Assembly (NCBI GenBank): GCA_013213785.1
Contig: JABSPZ010000005.1
Coordinates: 186,001-250,000 of the forward strand
Reading direction: 5' to 3'
Length of the DNA stretch: 64,000 nucleotides
Source of the DNA: Henriciella sp.
Lineage (GTDB): Bacteria > Pseudomonadota > Alphaproteobacteria > Caulobacterales > Hyphomonadaceae
Shown: piece by piece, positions 16,079-25,125 of the stretch
How positions within the stretch are numbered: position 1 is the first letter of the stretch
Layout: each line of letters opens with the position of its first letter
The notes under the pieces: model-generated
Databases searched by the model: none
Told to the model about the DNA's origin: nothing
The model's input: only the letters and a program-made list of their open reading frames with translations
Made by a program: the position numbers and the translations under genes

Positions 16079-16795
16079 ATGAGCGAACAGAAAAACGATC
16101 TCGGCACAGCGGCCGACAAAGCCAATCAAATCTGGGCGGACCTGGTTCCGGTCATTGGCTTCATCCTCGTCTACAATGTGATGCGGAACCTCAGCATCAA
16201 TGACACTTGGGCAAGCCCTGATACGGCGCTTTATTGGGCGACAGGGGTGCTTATCGTGGCGACGCTTTGGGCGGTGTCCAATTATCTCCGCCGCGGCGAG
16301 GACGTGCCGCTTTTCCTCGTCTTTACAGCGACGATTGTCGGCGGCTTCGGTCTGCTTGGTATTGTCCTTCAGGAAAAGTCATTCCTGTTCATCAAGCCGA
16401 CCATCCAGCAATTATTCCTGGCAAGCGTAATTTTCGGCAGTCTCGCCCTGGGGCATAACATCTGGAAAGTGATGTTCGACAAGGTGTTCGACTTGCCGGT
16501 CTTCGCCTGGCGCACGCTGGCGATCCGCTGGGCGCTCTTCTTTGTCGCGATGGCGGTCTGGAACGAGTTTCTTTGGCGTTATTACGCTCCAGGTTTCGAA
16601 GAGCCGCTGAGAGTCCTCGGCGCAACCATCGCACCGGCCGGGAGCTATGAGTTCCTAGGGCTAACCTTCGGGTCACGCGATGCCGAGGACGTTTGGGCCA
16701 ATTGGAAACTCGGCAATATGGTGATCACGTTCATTTTCGGCGCTGCGAACGTTCCGTACACTCTCAAGCATTTGCGCGAGCCCGTCGAAGCTTAG
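16079..16795 (+). CDS. yciB: YciB-family inner-membrane protein (septation protein A)
   Basis: This 238-residue protein of the IspA/YciB family has five to six membrane helices. The motif KPTIQQLFLASVIFGSLALG and the later WRTLAIRWALFFVAMAVWNEF match the conserved KPT and WxxLxxxWALFF segments. In enterobacteria YciB links cell elongation and division and helps maintain envelope integrity. It is somewhat longer than the E. coli protein (about 180 residues), with extra sequence at both ends. Its stop overlaps the convergent Nudix stop. Confidence 0.85.
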   Translation: MSEQKNDLGTAADKANQIWADLVPVIGFILVYNVMRNLSINDTWASPDTALYWATGVLIVATLWAVSNYLRRGEDVPLFLVFTATIVGGFGLLGIVLQEKSFLFIKPTIQQLFLASVIFGSLALGHNIWKVMFDKVFDLPVFAWRTLAIRWALFFVAMAVWNEFLWRYYAPGFEEPLRVLGATIAPAGSYEFLGLTFGSRDAEDVWANWKLGNMVITFIFGAANVPYTLKHLREPVEA

Positions 16796-17328
16796 CGGGT
16801 TAGCGCGTCGGTTCCGTCCGGATTTGCAAAGGGCGTAAAGACTTCCTGGTCGCGCGTTTCGGCATAATGCGTCAGCGCCCAAACCACGGTTGGGAAGGCG
16901 AGTTCCGACCACGGAATGTCTTTCCAATCGACCAGCTTCACGTCCGCACTCTCTGGTCCGACGCCAAAGTCGCCATTCAGGTGCGCGCGAAACATGACTT
17001 GGACCTGTCCGATCCGGGGGACGGAATAGACCGCAAGCAAGCGATCAATTTCAATGTCCGCAAGGGCTTCTTCTTTGGCCTCGCGTTGCGCCGCCTCTTC
17101 CACGCTTTCGCCGAGTTCCATGAAGCCAGCGGGCAAAGTCCAAAACCCTTTACGCGGTTCGATCGCGCGTTTGCAGAGCAAGATTTTGTCGTCCTTCAAA
17201 ACAACCGATCCGGCGACAATTTTTGGGTTCTGATAGTCGATGAACTCACAGCGCTGGCAGACGCTGCGCTCCTTGTCGTCGCCGTCTGGGATCTCGAGCG
17301 CAAATTCAGGACTTAGTTTGACTGTCAT
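16792..17328 (-). CDS. Nudix hydrolase with N-terminal CxxC (zinc-ribbon-like) segment
   Basis: The 178-residue product has the Nudix box as GFMELGESVEEAAQREAKEEA. The catalytic Glu residues of REAKEE are intact, but the last conserved glycine is replaced (EEALAD instead of EETGAD). The N-terminal CQRCEFIDYQNPKIV resembles the half-ribbon in NudC-like and ADP-ribose pyrophosphatase-type enzymes. It would hydrolyse a nucleoside diphosphate derivative; the substrate is unknown. The ATG at 17328 is chosen because the longer frame can only start at a TTG. Confidence 0.85.
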   Translation of the reverse strand: MTVKLSPEFALEIPDGDDKERSVCQRCEFIDYQNPKIVAGSVVLKDDKILLCKRAIEPRKGFWTLPAGFMELGESVEEAAQREAKEEALADIEIDRLLAVYSVPRIGQVQVMFRAHLNGDFGVGPESADVKLVDWKDIPWSELAFPTVVWALTHYAETRDQEVFTPFANPDGTDALTR

Positions 17329-17433
17329 TTTTCTGTCAGCCTCTCGCTTTATGGGAGAATTCAATTGATCTGCACACGGTATTTTTGCTTTGTAGATCCA
17401 TTAGCGACTGAATCAGGAACTAAGGCGGCGGTG

Positions 17434-17943
17434 ATGAGCAAGCAAGAGACGAATACGGAATTTACGCTGTCGCGATCCGTGACGCACTTACTGCATCGGG
17501 CCCAACAGGCGGCGGTGAATGAATCCGCGAACGGACTGGCTGACAAAGGTCTCACCATTCGCCAATTCGCGGTGCTGGCGGCGCTGAATGATGAAGACGG
17601 TCAGAGCCAATCTAGCTTGGTGGATGTGACCGGGATCGATCGCTCTACGCTGGCTGACATGGTCTCGCGAATGGAAAAGACCGGTCTGGTCCAACGCGTG
17701 AAGTCTAAGGAAGATGCTCGCGCCAAAGCGGTTTCGCTGACTGAAGCCGGCAAGAAAGCCTTTGAAGGCGCCGCGCCGGAAGTCATGGAAGCAGACGAAA
17801 TCCTGACCGAAGAGCTGCGTAAATCGCGGCGTGAAAGCTTGCTGCTCTCCCTCGCCATCATCTCTGGCGACTATGAGGAAGAGGAAGAAGAGCCTCGCAA
17901 GTCGAAGAAGAAAAAGAAGAAAAAGAAAAAGAAGAAAAAATAG
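17434..17943 (+). CDS. MarR-family regulator with acidic run and 12-lysine tail
   Basis: The product has 169 residues. It has a standard MarR winged helix: TIRQFAVLAALNDEDGQSQSSLVDVTGIDRSTLADMVSRMEKTGLVQR, then a wing KSKEDARAKAVSLTEAGKKAF. The C-terminus is odd: six consecutive glutamates followed by PRKS and twelve lysines to the stop, encoded by an unbroken AAG/AAA purine run. The tail may increase non-specific DNA affinity or mark the protein for turnover; that is inference. The ATG at 17434 follows AAGGCGGCGGTG. It diverges from the Nudix gene and converges on ccmD with 3 bases between the stops. Confidence 0.88.
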   Translation: MSKQETNTEFTLSRSVTHLLHRAQQAAVNESANGLADKGLTIRQFAVLAALNDEDGQSQSSLVDVTGIDRSTLADMVSRMEKTGLVQRVKSKEDARAKAVSLTEAGKKAFEGAAPEVMEADEILTEELRKSRRESLLLSLAIISGDYEEEEEEPRKSKKKKKKKKKKKK

Positions 17944-17946
17944 GCC

Positions 17947-18099
17947 TTAGGCCTGATCTTCTTCCTGCTGCAATCGCTCAAGCCGCGCCTTTGAGAGATG
18001 CACGCGCAAGAGACTGTACCCAATCATCAAGACCGGCAGGACGATCCCGATAATTGTGATCGACCAGACATAAATCGCGTCATCGGCATAATCTGGCAT
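17947..18099 (-). CDS. ccmD: Heme exporter protein CcmD
   Basis: This 50-residue reading frame starts 2 bases after the ccmC stop. The product has a short acidic N-terminus (MPDYADDAIYVW), one transmembrane helix (ITIIGIVLPVLMIGYSLL) and a charged cytoplasmic tail (RVHLSKARLERLQQEE). That size, topology and position are diagnostic of CcmD, which helps release holo-CcmE from the CcmABC complex during cytochrome c maturation. It is the last gene of ccmABCD here. Confidence 0.88.
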   Translation of the reverse strand: MPDYADDAIYVWSITIIGIVLPVLMIGYSLLRVHLSKARLERLQQEEDQA

Positions 18100-18101
18100 G
18101 G

Positions 18102-18869
18102 CTAAGCGCCCTCTAGTTTTCGCGCGAGCAGGCGGTCGCCTTGCTGAGTGTACACCTCAGAGCGCATCAGCATCATGACCATAGCTGCTGCGAGCAAAGT
18201 GTGGCCGCCAAAGCCCCAGAGGAGCTGCTGCAGATAGATCGGATTCATGCCGCTACCTTCTTCGCGCGGCTCCGGGCTCCCGATGCTGATCACGCTCGAT
18301 GGCTGGTGGATGGTCGTGGTCTGCCACATGTCGACTGAGACTTTGATGATCGGAACATTGACGATGCCGACCATGGCGAGGATCGCAGCGGCGCGGGCGG
18401 CTTTCTGACGGGTCTCAAGCGCGGCGCGCAGGGCCATGTAGCCTAGGAAAAGGAAGAATAAGACTAGGACCGACATCAATCGGCTGTCCCCCAGGATCAG
18501 ATTGTGCCAGCCAGCGCCCCAGCCCTTTTGGCCCCAGATCGAGCCAGTTATAAAACAGAGCGCTGTGTAGCCTGCCCCAATCGGAGCAATCGCGCGGGCG
18601 GCAACATCCGCAAGTTCGTGGCGCCAAATGTACCAAACGAAACTGGCGCCAGCGAGCGCAGCATAAAGCCCCATACACAGCCAAGCTGACGGGACATGGG
18701 TAAACATGGCGCGCATCAGGTCTCCGCCTTGGCGCTCATCCGGTGGGACGACCAGCAAGCCATTATACAGGCTCCAGCCGACCATCACGATGCCAAGCGC
18801 AAAACAGATCGGCACCGCGAGGCGCGAGAACCGCATGAAGCGCAAAGGGTTGGCGAGATAAGATAGCAT
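18102..18869 (-). CDS. ccmC: Heme transporter CcmC with divergent WWD motif
   Basis: This 255-residue, six-TM protein of the heme-handling family presents heme to CcmE. The first external His is kept in THVPSAW (about residue 55), as are ITGSIWG and VNVPIIKVSV. The WWD core, WGTWWVWDARLTS in E. coli CcmC, reads WGAGWHNLILGDSRLMS here, a four-residue longer and altered version. The second His motif, WWNTLHQ in E. coli, reads MWQTTTIHQ, two residues longer. Both changes are in frame, so the gene is not frameshifted. It follows ccmB by 20 bases. The function is probably kept, but the heme-binding edge may differ. Confidence 0.88.
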   Translation of the reverse strand: MLSYLANPLRFMRFSRLAVPICFALGIVMVGWSLYNGLLVVPPDERQGGDLMRAMFTHVPSAWLCMGLYAALAGASFVWYIWRHELADVAARAIAPIGAGYTALCFITGSIWGQKGWGAGWHNLILGDSRLMSVLVLFFLFLGYMALRAALETRQKAARAAAILAMVGIVNVPIIKVSVDMWQTTTIHQPSSVISIGSPEPREEGSGMNPIYLQQLLWGFGGHTLLAAAMVMMLMRSEVYTQQGDRLLARKLEGA

Positions 18870-18889
18870 TCTGGACAGATACCCTTCCT

Positions 18890-19549
18890 CTACTCCGCCG
18901 CCAACCGCAAAGCGGCCCCCATCGCAGCAGGTGCGACACCAAGCGCAAACAGCGTACAGGCGGCTAGGAATAAGAAGCTCGGACTATCGAGGCCGTTCTC
19001 AACCATCTGGACGCCAAAGATCAGCGCGGGGACGTAGAGCGGCAGCGCAATCAACGCGATCAATAGTCCGGCCCGCGACACGCTGGCTGAGAGCGCCGCT
19101 GCGACGCCGCCCCAGAGAAAGAAAACTAGGCCGCCCATGGCATACCCGAGCATGGCCGGGATCATCTTCTCACTCGGCACACCGAGCATAAATCCGATCA
19201 GCGGTGTCAGGAGGACAAGCGGAAAACCCGATACGAGCCAATGCGTAAGGGTCTTGATCGCAGCGATGAGAGAAATTGATCCAGAATCCTGCAGCCATAG
19301 GTCGAGCGCCCCGTCCTGTAGGTCGGCCTGGAACACGCGTTCCAAGGTCACCATGGATGAAAGAGCGAGCGCCAGCCACAGAATGCCGGGGCCGACGCGG
19401 CTGAGCAATTCTGCTTCCGAGCCCAACGTGAAGGGAACCATCGTGGCGGTGCCCGCAAAAAATCCAAGCGGCAGCAGAAGACCAGCGCCAGAGGCCCACG
19501 CCTCAGACAGCGAAGATCGAAACGCAGACAGAAGCGGAGAGGCCGTCAC
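18890..19549 (-). CDS. ccmB: Heme exporter permease CcmB
   Basis: The 219-residue product has six hydrophobic helices and is the membrane subunit of the CcmAB ABC module, which drives release of heme-loaded CcmE from CcmC. Typical CcmB segments are seen: GLLLPLGFFAGTATMVPFTLG near the N-terminus, LERVFQADLQDGALDLWLQ in the first loop and TPLIGFMLGVPSEKMIPAMLGYAMGG. The start codon overlaps the ccmA stop by 4 bases (ATGA), so the two are translationally coupled. Confidence 0.92.
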   Translation of the reverse strand: MTASPLLSAFRSSLSEAWASGAGLLLPLGFFAGTATMVPFTLGSEAELLSRVGPGILWLALALSSMVTLERVFQADLQDGALDLWLQDSGSISLIAAIKTLTHWLVSGFPLVLLTPLIGFMLGVPSEKMIPAMLGYAMGGLVFFLWGGVAAALSASVSRAGLLIALIALPLYVPALIFGVQMVENGLDSPSFLFLAACTLFALGVAPAAMGAALRLAAE

Positions 19550-20121
19550 AGGGTCACCTCTCTATCTGCCTCAATCGGCGACGCACCGTGTAGAGCGGCA
19601 ATCACCGCGCCGCCTGCCGCGCGGTGGACTTTTATCCGTGCCGCAAGAAGGTCCTGGCCGTCAGTATCAAGCGCATTGAATGGCTCATCCAAAAGCCAGA
19701 GCTTGCGGTCCTCCAGCGCGAGGCGTGCCAAAGCCGTCCGCCGTTTCTGCCCAGCAGACAGCATCCGGCAAGGCACATTGGCCGGCCGCTGCAGGCCGAT
19801 CTCCTTCAAGATTATATCGACATCGCGCGCGCTGCCCCAGACTCTGGCCCAATGACGCAAGTGACTTCGTGGTGTTTCGTGCGCTTTGAGGCCATTTGTG
19901 TGACCAATCCAATGATGCAAACCGGCGCGTTCAATGGTCCCTGCTTGGGCTTGTGAAAGCCCAGCGAGTTGCCGGAGGAGCGTGGTTTTTCCGGATCCAT
20001 TGGCGCCGCGAAGTAGGATCAACTCGCCGGCATTTGCCGTCACCGAGACATCGCGAAACAGCACGCGTTCGCCGCGCACCGCGCCAAGGCCGTCGCCGTG
20101 GAGAAGCGGGGCATTACTCAC
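19546..20121 (-). CDS. ccmA: Heme exporter ATPase CcmA
   Basis: This is the 191-residue ATP-binding subunit of the Ccm system. It has Walker [11 protein letters not shown], signature [14 protein letters not shown], Walker [13 protein letters not shown] and the switch His in ALHGAS. The GTG at 20121 is chosen because AAGGATA lies about 10 bases upstream and the size then fits CcmA (about 200 residues); the open frame extends further but into a non-CcmA-like arginine-rich stretch. It is the first gene of ccmABCD and diverges from acnA over 134 bases. CcmE, F, G and H genes are not in the window. Confidence 0.92.
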   Translation of the reverse strand: MSNAPLLHGDGLGAVRGERVLFRDVSVTANAGELILLRGANGSGKTTLLRQLAGLSQAQAGTIERAGLHHWIGHTNGLKAHETPRSHLRHWARVWGSARDVDIILKEIGLQRPANVPCRMLSAGQKRRTALARLALEDRKLWLLDEPFNALDTDGQDLLAARIKVHRAAGGAVIAALHGASPIEADREVTL

Positions 20122-20255
20122 AGGCGCGCGTATCCTTTGATCTGTCCGTCTGCGTGAATTGCTTTGCGGGGCCTGCCACCCTATCTGAAGGGCAAGCATC
20201 CAAGCGCGTGGGGACATCGCGCGCGTTCACACATATCAGAGAGGTTCGATTGCCC

Positions 20256-22943
20256 ATGCCTTCCCTCGACAGCTTCAAGGCTCGTAAGACACTGACCGTA
20301 AACGGTAAGGATTACACTTACTACTCCCTCAATGCCGCAGCCGAAAACGGGCTTGGGGACGTTTTCAGGCTCCCGGCTTCCTTGAAAGTCTTGCTCGAGA
20401 ACATGCTTCGCAATGAGGATGGCACTAGCGTCACCAAGGACGATATCACCGCATTCAAAACCTGGCTCGACAATGGCGGCAAGGTCACCCACGAAATCGC
20501 CTATCGTCCGGCGCGGGTTTTGATGCAGGACTTCACTGGCGTTCCCGCCGTGGTTGATCTCGCAGCGATGCGCGACGCCGCTGAAAAGCTCGGCGCCAGC
20601 GCAGATGCCATCAACCCGCAAGTGCCCGTGGATTTGGTCATCGATCACTCCGTCATGGTGGACAGCTTTGCGGGGCCTGAAAGTTTTCAGCGCAATGTCG
20701 AGATCGAGTATGACCGCAACCAGGAACGTTATGAATTCTTGCGCTGGGGGTCGACCGCGTTTGAGAATTTCCGGGTCGTTCCCCCCGGCACCGGTATCTG
20801 TCACCAGGTGAACCTCGAATATCTCGGCCAAACGGTTTGGACCAAAGAGGTCGATGGCGAGACCATCGCCTATCCAGACACGTGCGTGGGCACAGACTCC
20901 CACACGACAATGATCAACGCGCTCTCTGTCCTCGGCTGGGGTGTTGGCGGGATTGAAGCGGAAGCGGCAATGCTTGGGCAACCGGTCTCGATGCTGATCC
21001 CGGAAGTGATCGGCTTCAAACTGACCGGCAAACTCCCGGAAGGCGCGACTGCGACCGATTTGGTTCTGACCGTTACCAAGATGATGCGCGATTACGGCGT
21101 GGTCGCAAAGTTCACTGAATTCTTCGGACCGGGCCTCGCAAACCTCACGCTCGAAGACCAAGCGACCCTGTCGAACATGTCGCCGGAATTTGGCTCAACC
21201 TGTGCCTTCTTCCCGGTCGATCCGGATACGGTCAACTACATGACCAATACAGGCCGCGATGAGGATCGCATTGCGCTCGTTGAGGCCTACGCCAAGGCGC
21301 AAGGCTATTGGCGCCCGGATATGGATGATCCAACCTTTACCGACACGATTGAGCTCGATCTCTCGACGGTCGTGCCAAGCATTTCAGGGCCGAAGCGTCC
21401 GCAAGACCAAGTGCTTCTCTCAGAAGCAGACACGAAATTCGCAGACGCCATGGTCAAAGAGTTTGGTACTGCAGCAGACGATGCCACCGCCATTCAGGTC
21501 GAAGGGCAGGACTTCACGGTCACCCATGGCGATGTGTTCATTGCTGCGATCACCTCCTGCACGAACACGTCCAATCCGAGCGTCCTGATCGCCGCCGGGT
21601 TGTTGGCGCGCAAGGCTGCCGCGCTCGGACTCAATCGTAAGCCTTGGGTGAAGACCTCCTTCGCGCCAGGGTCGCAAGTGGTGACGGACTATTTGGACAA
21701 AGCCAATTTGACCAAAGACTTAGATGCGCTTGGGTTCAACCTGGTCGGCTATGGCTGCACGACCTGTATCGGAAACTCTGGACCGCTGCAGCCTGAGATT
21801 GCCAAAGCCATTGCGGATGGCGACTTGGTGTCCTGTTCGGTCCTGTCCGGAAATCGCAATTTTGAAGGCCGGATCGGCCCGGATATAAAAGCGAACTATC
21901 TTGCCTCACCGCCATTGGTGGTTGCTTATGCGATCGCGGGTTCGCTCAAGATCAACATCACGACCGACCCGCTCGGGCAGGATCAGGATGGCAATGATGT
22001 CTACTTGAAAGACCTCTGGCCAACCTCGCATGAGATCGCAGAAATCATGGCCGAGTGCGTCACGCCTGCCATGTTCTCAGAGCGCTATTCTGACGTTTTC
22101 AAAGGCGATGAGCAGTGGCGCGATATCGAAGTGTCTGGCGGCAAGACTTATGGCTGGCCGCTTGGCTCAACCTATGTGCAGAACCCGCCATATTTCGAGG
22201 GGATGACCGGCGACATTGAGGCGCCTGCGGACATTCACAAAGCGCGGGTCCTCGCTCTGTTTGGGGACTCGATCACGACGGACCACATTTCGCCTGCTGG
22301 CTCGATCAAAGCCTCTAGTCCCGCCGGAGAGTATTTGCAGAGCAATCAGGTCAATGTGCTCGACTTTAACTCCTATGGCTCCAGGCGCGGCAATCATGAA
22401 GTGATGATGCGCGGTACATTCGCAAACATTCGGATCAAGAACCAAATGGTGCCGGGCGTGGAAGGCGGCGTTACCGTTCATCACCCAAGCGGTGACCAGA
22501 TGCCGATTTATGACGCGGCCATGCGCTATATGGAAAAGAACGTTCCGCTCGTCGTGTTCGCGGGTACGCTTTATGGCAATGGATCATCACGGGACTGGGC
22601 CGCAAAAGGCACGATCTTGCTCGGCGTTCGGGCTGTGGTGGCGGGATCGTTTGAGCGGATCCACCGGTCCAACCTGATTGGCATGGGCGTGCTTCCGCTT
22701 GAGTTTGACGAGGGTGTTTCTTGGGAAAGCCTCGGCCTGAAGGGCGATGAGCAAGTCACGATTGAAGGCATAAATACGATCAAACCACGCCAGCGCGTCG
22801 AGGTTCAGATCACGAAATCAGATGGCTCGAAAGTCACCGCAAACACTACCGTTCGTATCGATACGGACAATGAGCTCGACTATTATCACAATGGCGGGAT
22901 CCTGCATTATGTGCTGCGGAATCTTGCACACGAGGCAGCGTAA
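20256..22943 (+). CDS. acnA: Aconitate hydratase A
   Basis: This 895-residue TCA-cycle enzyme interconverts citrate and isocitrate using a 4Fe-4S cluster. The cluster ligands are in SCTNTSNP (Cys about 435) and [11 protein letters not shown] (Cys about 501 and 504), the same positions as in E. coli AcnA. The active-site [10 protein letters not shown] loop and the swivel-domain [14 protein letters not shown] are present. The ATG at 20256 ([13 protein letters not shown]) is chosen over a 120-residue N-terminal extension because GAGAGG precedes it and the family begins here. A hairpin terminator follows the gene. Confidence 0.96.
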   Translation: MPSLDSFKARKTLTVNGKDYTYYSLNAAAENGLGDVFRLPASLKVLLENMLRNEDGTSVTKDDITAFKTWLDNGGKVTHEIAYRPARVLMQDFTGVPAVVDLAAMRDAAEKLGASADAINPQVPVDLVIDHSVMVDSFAGPESFQRNVEIEYDRNQERYEFLRWGSTAFENFRVVPPGTGICHQVNLEYLGQTVWTKEVDGETIAYPDTCVGTDSHTTMINALSVLGWGVGGIEAEAAMLGQPVSMLIPEVIGFKLTGKLPEGATATDLVLTVTKMMRDYGVVAKFTEFFGPGLANLTLEDQATLSNMSPEFGSTCAFFPVDPDTVNYMTNTGRDEDRIALVEAYAKAQGYWRPDMDDPTFTDTIELDLSTVVPSISGPKRPQDQVLLSEADTKFADAMVKEFGTAADDATAIQVEGQDFTVTHGDVFIAAITSCTNTSNPSVLIAAGLLARKAAALGLNRKPWVKTSFAPGSQVVTDYLDKANLTKDLDALGFNLVGYGCTTCIGNSGPLQPEIAKAIADGDLVSCSVLSGNRNFEGRIGPDIKANYLASPPLVVAYAIAGSLKINITTDPLGQDQDGNDVYLKDLWPTSHEIAEIMAECVTPAMFSERYSDVFKGDEQWRDIEVSGGKTYGWPLGSTYVQNPPYFEGMTGDIEAPADIHKARVLALFGDSITTDHISPAGSIKASSPAGEYLQSNQVNVLDFNSYGSRRGNHEVMMRGTFANIRIKNQMVPGVEGGVTVHHPSGDQMPIYDAAMRYMEKNVPLVVFAGTLYGNGSSRDWAAKGTILLGVRAVVAGSFERIHRSNLIGMGVLPLEFDEGVSWESLGLKGDEQVTIEGINTIKPRQRVEVQITKSDGSKVTANTTVRIDTDNELDYYHNGGILHYVLRNLAHEAA

Positions 22944-22950
22944 CGCAGTT

Positions 22951-22970
22951 CTCACGCCGACGTGAGTTTT
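22951..22970 (+). terminator. Rho-independent terminator after acnA
   Basis: CTCACG-CCGA-CGTGAG is a perfect 6-bp stem with a 4-base loop, followed by TTTT. It starts 8 bases after the aconitase stop. The stem is short, so it may be only partly efficient. Confidence 0.6.
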
Positions 22971-23001
22971 AAGTGGGCAAAGAACCGGTTATGAGGACCG
23001 C

Positions 23002-23652
23002 ATGATACGCGTTTTCGCCCTCCTTGCCCTTGCGGCCTCAGCATTCGGATCAGCTTCTGCTGAGACGGATCGGCCGGTTCTGATTGAGCTGTTTGCCAAT
23101 CAGAATTGCCCAGCCTGTCCAAAAGCGCACCGTACGATGAAGCAAATCGAGGAAGAGCGTGATGACGTTCTGATCCTGACCTGGACGGTCAATTATTGGG
23201 ATTATCTCGGCGACCCAGACCCGATGGCGATGCCTGCTGCGAAGGATCGTCAGATGGCCTATACGGATCGTCTGAGCCTACGCGCGCCATATACGCCGCA
23301 GTCTTTCTACGACGGCGCTAAGGAATGCCCGGGCACGAACAAGCGACGCATTCGTAAGAATATTGATCAGCGCTTAGATCTGCGTGACGGTGCGGCCCCA
23401 AATCTCGATTGGGATGGCGCGCAGGTCCGCGTTAGCGGAAACAGCGATGAAACGCTGGAGCTGATGAAGGTCGAGTATTTGAGCGGCGAAGCCAATGAGA
23501 CCATCATGGTCAATCCGGTGACCAGCGTCGACTCGCTTGGCCTTTGGGTCGAGCCAGATCAAGCGTTCGAGTTGGCGTGTACCTCAACCTGCGCGGTGCT
23601 GCTGCAAGAGCAAGACACCGGTGAGGTCATCGCCGTGAAAGCGCTAAATTAG
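23002..23652 (+). CDS. Secreted DUF1223 thioredoxin-fold protein
   Basis: The 216-residue product starts with a Sec signal peptide (MIRVFALLALAASAFGSASA). The mature part opens with PVLIELFANQNCPACPKAH, the DUF1223 pattern with a thioredoxin-like CxxC (CPAC), followed by LTWTVNYWDYLGDPDPMA and YTPQSFYDG, which are also family hallmarks. A later pair of cysteines (LACTSTCAVL) may form a disulfide. DUF1223 proteins are common in Alphaproteobacteria and are suspected redox proteins; the substrate is unknown. It converges with phaR. Confidence 0.87.
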   Translation: MIRVFALLALAASAFGSASAETDRPVLIELFANQNCPACPKAHRTMKQIEEERDDVLILTWTVNYWDYLGDPDPMAMPAAKDRQMAYTDRLSLRAPYTPQSFYDGAKECPGTNKRRIRKNIDQRLDLRDGAAPNLDWDGAQVRVSGNSDETLELMKVEYLSGEANETIMVNPVTSVDSLGLWVEPDQAFELACTSTCAVLLQEQDTGEVIAVKALN

Positions 23653-23656
23653 ACAA

Positions 23657-24226
23657 CTAGTGTTTGCGTGACAGTGCATCGAGCTGTTCCTGCATCGCCG
23701 CCATTTGGACCCGCAATAGATCCATCGGATCATCCATGCGTGGCGCGTCTTTCTCGCCCCGCTTAGATTTTTTCGGTGTCATGCCCGGCGTGAACATGCG
23801 CATCGCATTTTCAAACATTTCCATGTTTGCGCGGGCTTGCTTCTCAAACATTGTGAACGGATTGGCGCTGCCCATGGCAGATTTCCAACGGTCTTGGCTC
23901 TCCGCGAAGCTGTTCATGCTCATTTCGAGCCAGGCCGGCAGCAAGCTTTGCGATCCCGCGCCATAAAACCCAATCAGCTTACGCAAGAAGTTCACGGGTA
24001 GAGCGCCTTCGCCCTTATTCTCTTTTTCAAAGATGATTTGCGTGAGAACCTGCCGCGTGAGATCTTCACCAGATTTCGCATCTACGACTTCAAAATCGAC
24101 TTCTTTGCGCACCAAATCGGACAGGTGGTCCAAGGTCACATAAGACGATGTCGACGTATCATATAAACGCCGGTTCGCGTATTTCTTGATAATGACGGTT
24201 CCGCTCGCCCCGTTAGATTTCGCCAT
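23657..24226 (-). CDS. phaR: Polyhydroxyalkanoate synthesis repressor PhaR
   Basis: This 189-residue regulator represses phasin and PHA genes and is released when it binds PHA granules. The N-terminal DNA/accumulation domain has the family signature VIIKKYANRRLYDTSTSSYVTLDHLSDLV. The polymer-binding region follows (LTQIIFEKENKGEGALPVNFLRKLIGFYG), then a Met-rich helical C-terminus. The ATG at 24226 (MAKSNG) is chosen because AAAGGGTCTGAG lies right before it. It diverges from phaB; the shared region holds repeated GCAGCA/TGCTGC sites that are likely PhaR operators. Confidence 0.93.
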   Translation of the reverse strand: MAKSNGASGTVIIKKYANRRLYDTSTSSYVTLDHLSDLVRKEVDFEVVDAKSGEDLTRQVLTQIIFEKENKGEGALPVNFLRKLIGFYGAGSQSLLPAWLEMSMNSFAESQDRWKSAMGSANPFTMFEKQARANMEMFENAMRMFTPGMTPKKSKRGEKDAPRMDDPMDLLRVQMAAMQEQLDALSRKH

Positions 24227-24315
24227 CTCAGACCCTTTCATAGCACGTATGCTATAGTTTTGCTCGTTTCGCCGCCGCATTCTGTTAAACTGGCGCCGCT
24301 GACAAACGATCGATT

Positions 24316-24383
24316 GCAGCACTTAGTTTTTAGGTGCTTACATTGAATTTAGCACACGCAGCAAATTTTATGCTGCGCAGCAT
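24316..24383 (+). promoter_or_regulatory. GCAGCA/TGCTGC repeat cluster, candidate PhaR operators
   Basis: Between phaR and phaB, GCAGCA occurs at 24316-24321 and 24358-24363, TGCTGC at 24371-24376, and GCAGCA again at 24377-24382. The last two form a perfect 14-bp palindrome (ATGCTGC/GCAGCAT, 24370-24383) 16 bases before the phaB start. PhaR proteins of Rhodobacter and Paracoccus are known to bind TGC/CTGC-GCAG-rich dyads. PhaR binding here is inferred. Confidence 0.6.
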
Positions 24384-24399
24384 AACGAGAGGAACCGGC

Positions 24400-25125
24400 A
24401 TGTCCAGAACAGCACTGGTGACGGGCGGAACCCGCGGAATCGGCCTCGCAATTAGCGCAGGTTTGAAACAAGCTGGCTTTGCCGTTGCAGCAAATTATAG
24501 CGGCAATGATGCAGCGGCCAAAGCCTGCGAAGACGCCATTGGCGTGAAGGGCTTTAAGTTCGACGTATCTGACTTCGAGGCTGTCGGGGCAGGCATCGCA
24601 GAGATCGAGAAAGATCTTGGGCCGATCGATGTCGTGGTGAACAATGCGGGCATCACTTGGGACGCCCCGTTTCACAAAATGAGCCTCGAGCAATGGCAAA
24701 AGGTCATATCTGTGGACTTGGACTCAGCCTTCAATGTCACGCGTCAGGTCTGGGAAGGTATGCGGGAGCGCGGCTTTGGTCGGGTGATCAACATCTCTTC
24801 GATTAACGGCCAAAAGGGACAGTTCGGACAGGTCAATTATTCCGCCGCGAAATCAGGTCTGATCGGGTTCACCAAAGCGTTGGCCCAGGAAGGCGCGCGC
24901 AAGGGCATCACCGTCAATTGTGTGGCGCCTGGCTACATTGATACAGAAATGGTCCGTGCCGTGCCTGAGAAAGTGTTAGAGAGCATCGTCTCTACAATCC
25001 CGGTTGGCCGCCTCGGAAAGCCCGAGGAGATTGCCTCCATCTGCACCTATCTCGCGAGCGACGAGGCCGCGTTTATCACGGGCGCAACCATGACCGTGAA
25101 TGGCGCGCAATACATCGCGAGCTAG
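24400..25125 (+). CDS. phaB: Acetoacetyl-CoA reductase
   Basis: This 241-residue short-chain dehydrogenase would reduce acetoacetyl-CoA to (R)-3-hydroxybutyryl-CoA with NADPH for PHA synthesis. The cofactor motif is TGGTRGIG near the N-terminus, followed by NNAGITWD; the catalytic Ser-Tyr-Lys is in NISSINGQKGQFGQVNYSAAKSG. The sequence after it (GFTKALAQEGARKGITVNCVAPGYIDTEMV) is typical PhaB. The ATG at 24400 follows GAGAGGAACCGGC. Its position opposite phaR supports the PHA role over the similar FabG. No phaA or phaC is seen in the window. Confidence 0.9.
   Translation: MSRTALVTGGTRGIGLAISAGLKQAGFAVAANYSGNDAAAKACEDAIGVKGFKFDVSDFEAVGAGIAEIEKDLGPIDVVVNNAGITWDAPFHKMSLEQWQKVISVDLDSAFNVTRQVWEGMRERGFGRVINISSINGQKGQFGQVNYSAAKSGLIGFTKALAQEGARKGITVNCVAPGYIDTEMVRAVPEKVLESIVSTIPVGRLGKPEEIASICTYLASDEAAFITGATMTVNGAQYIAS

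Noticed and set aside
19896-20255. N-terminal extension of the aconitase frame by 120 codons
   Set aside because: The extension is arginine-rich shadow of ccmA on the other strand; the family starts at [13 protein letters not shown].
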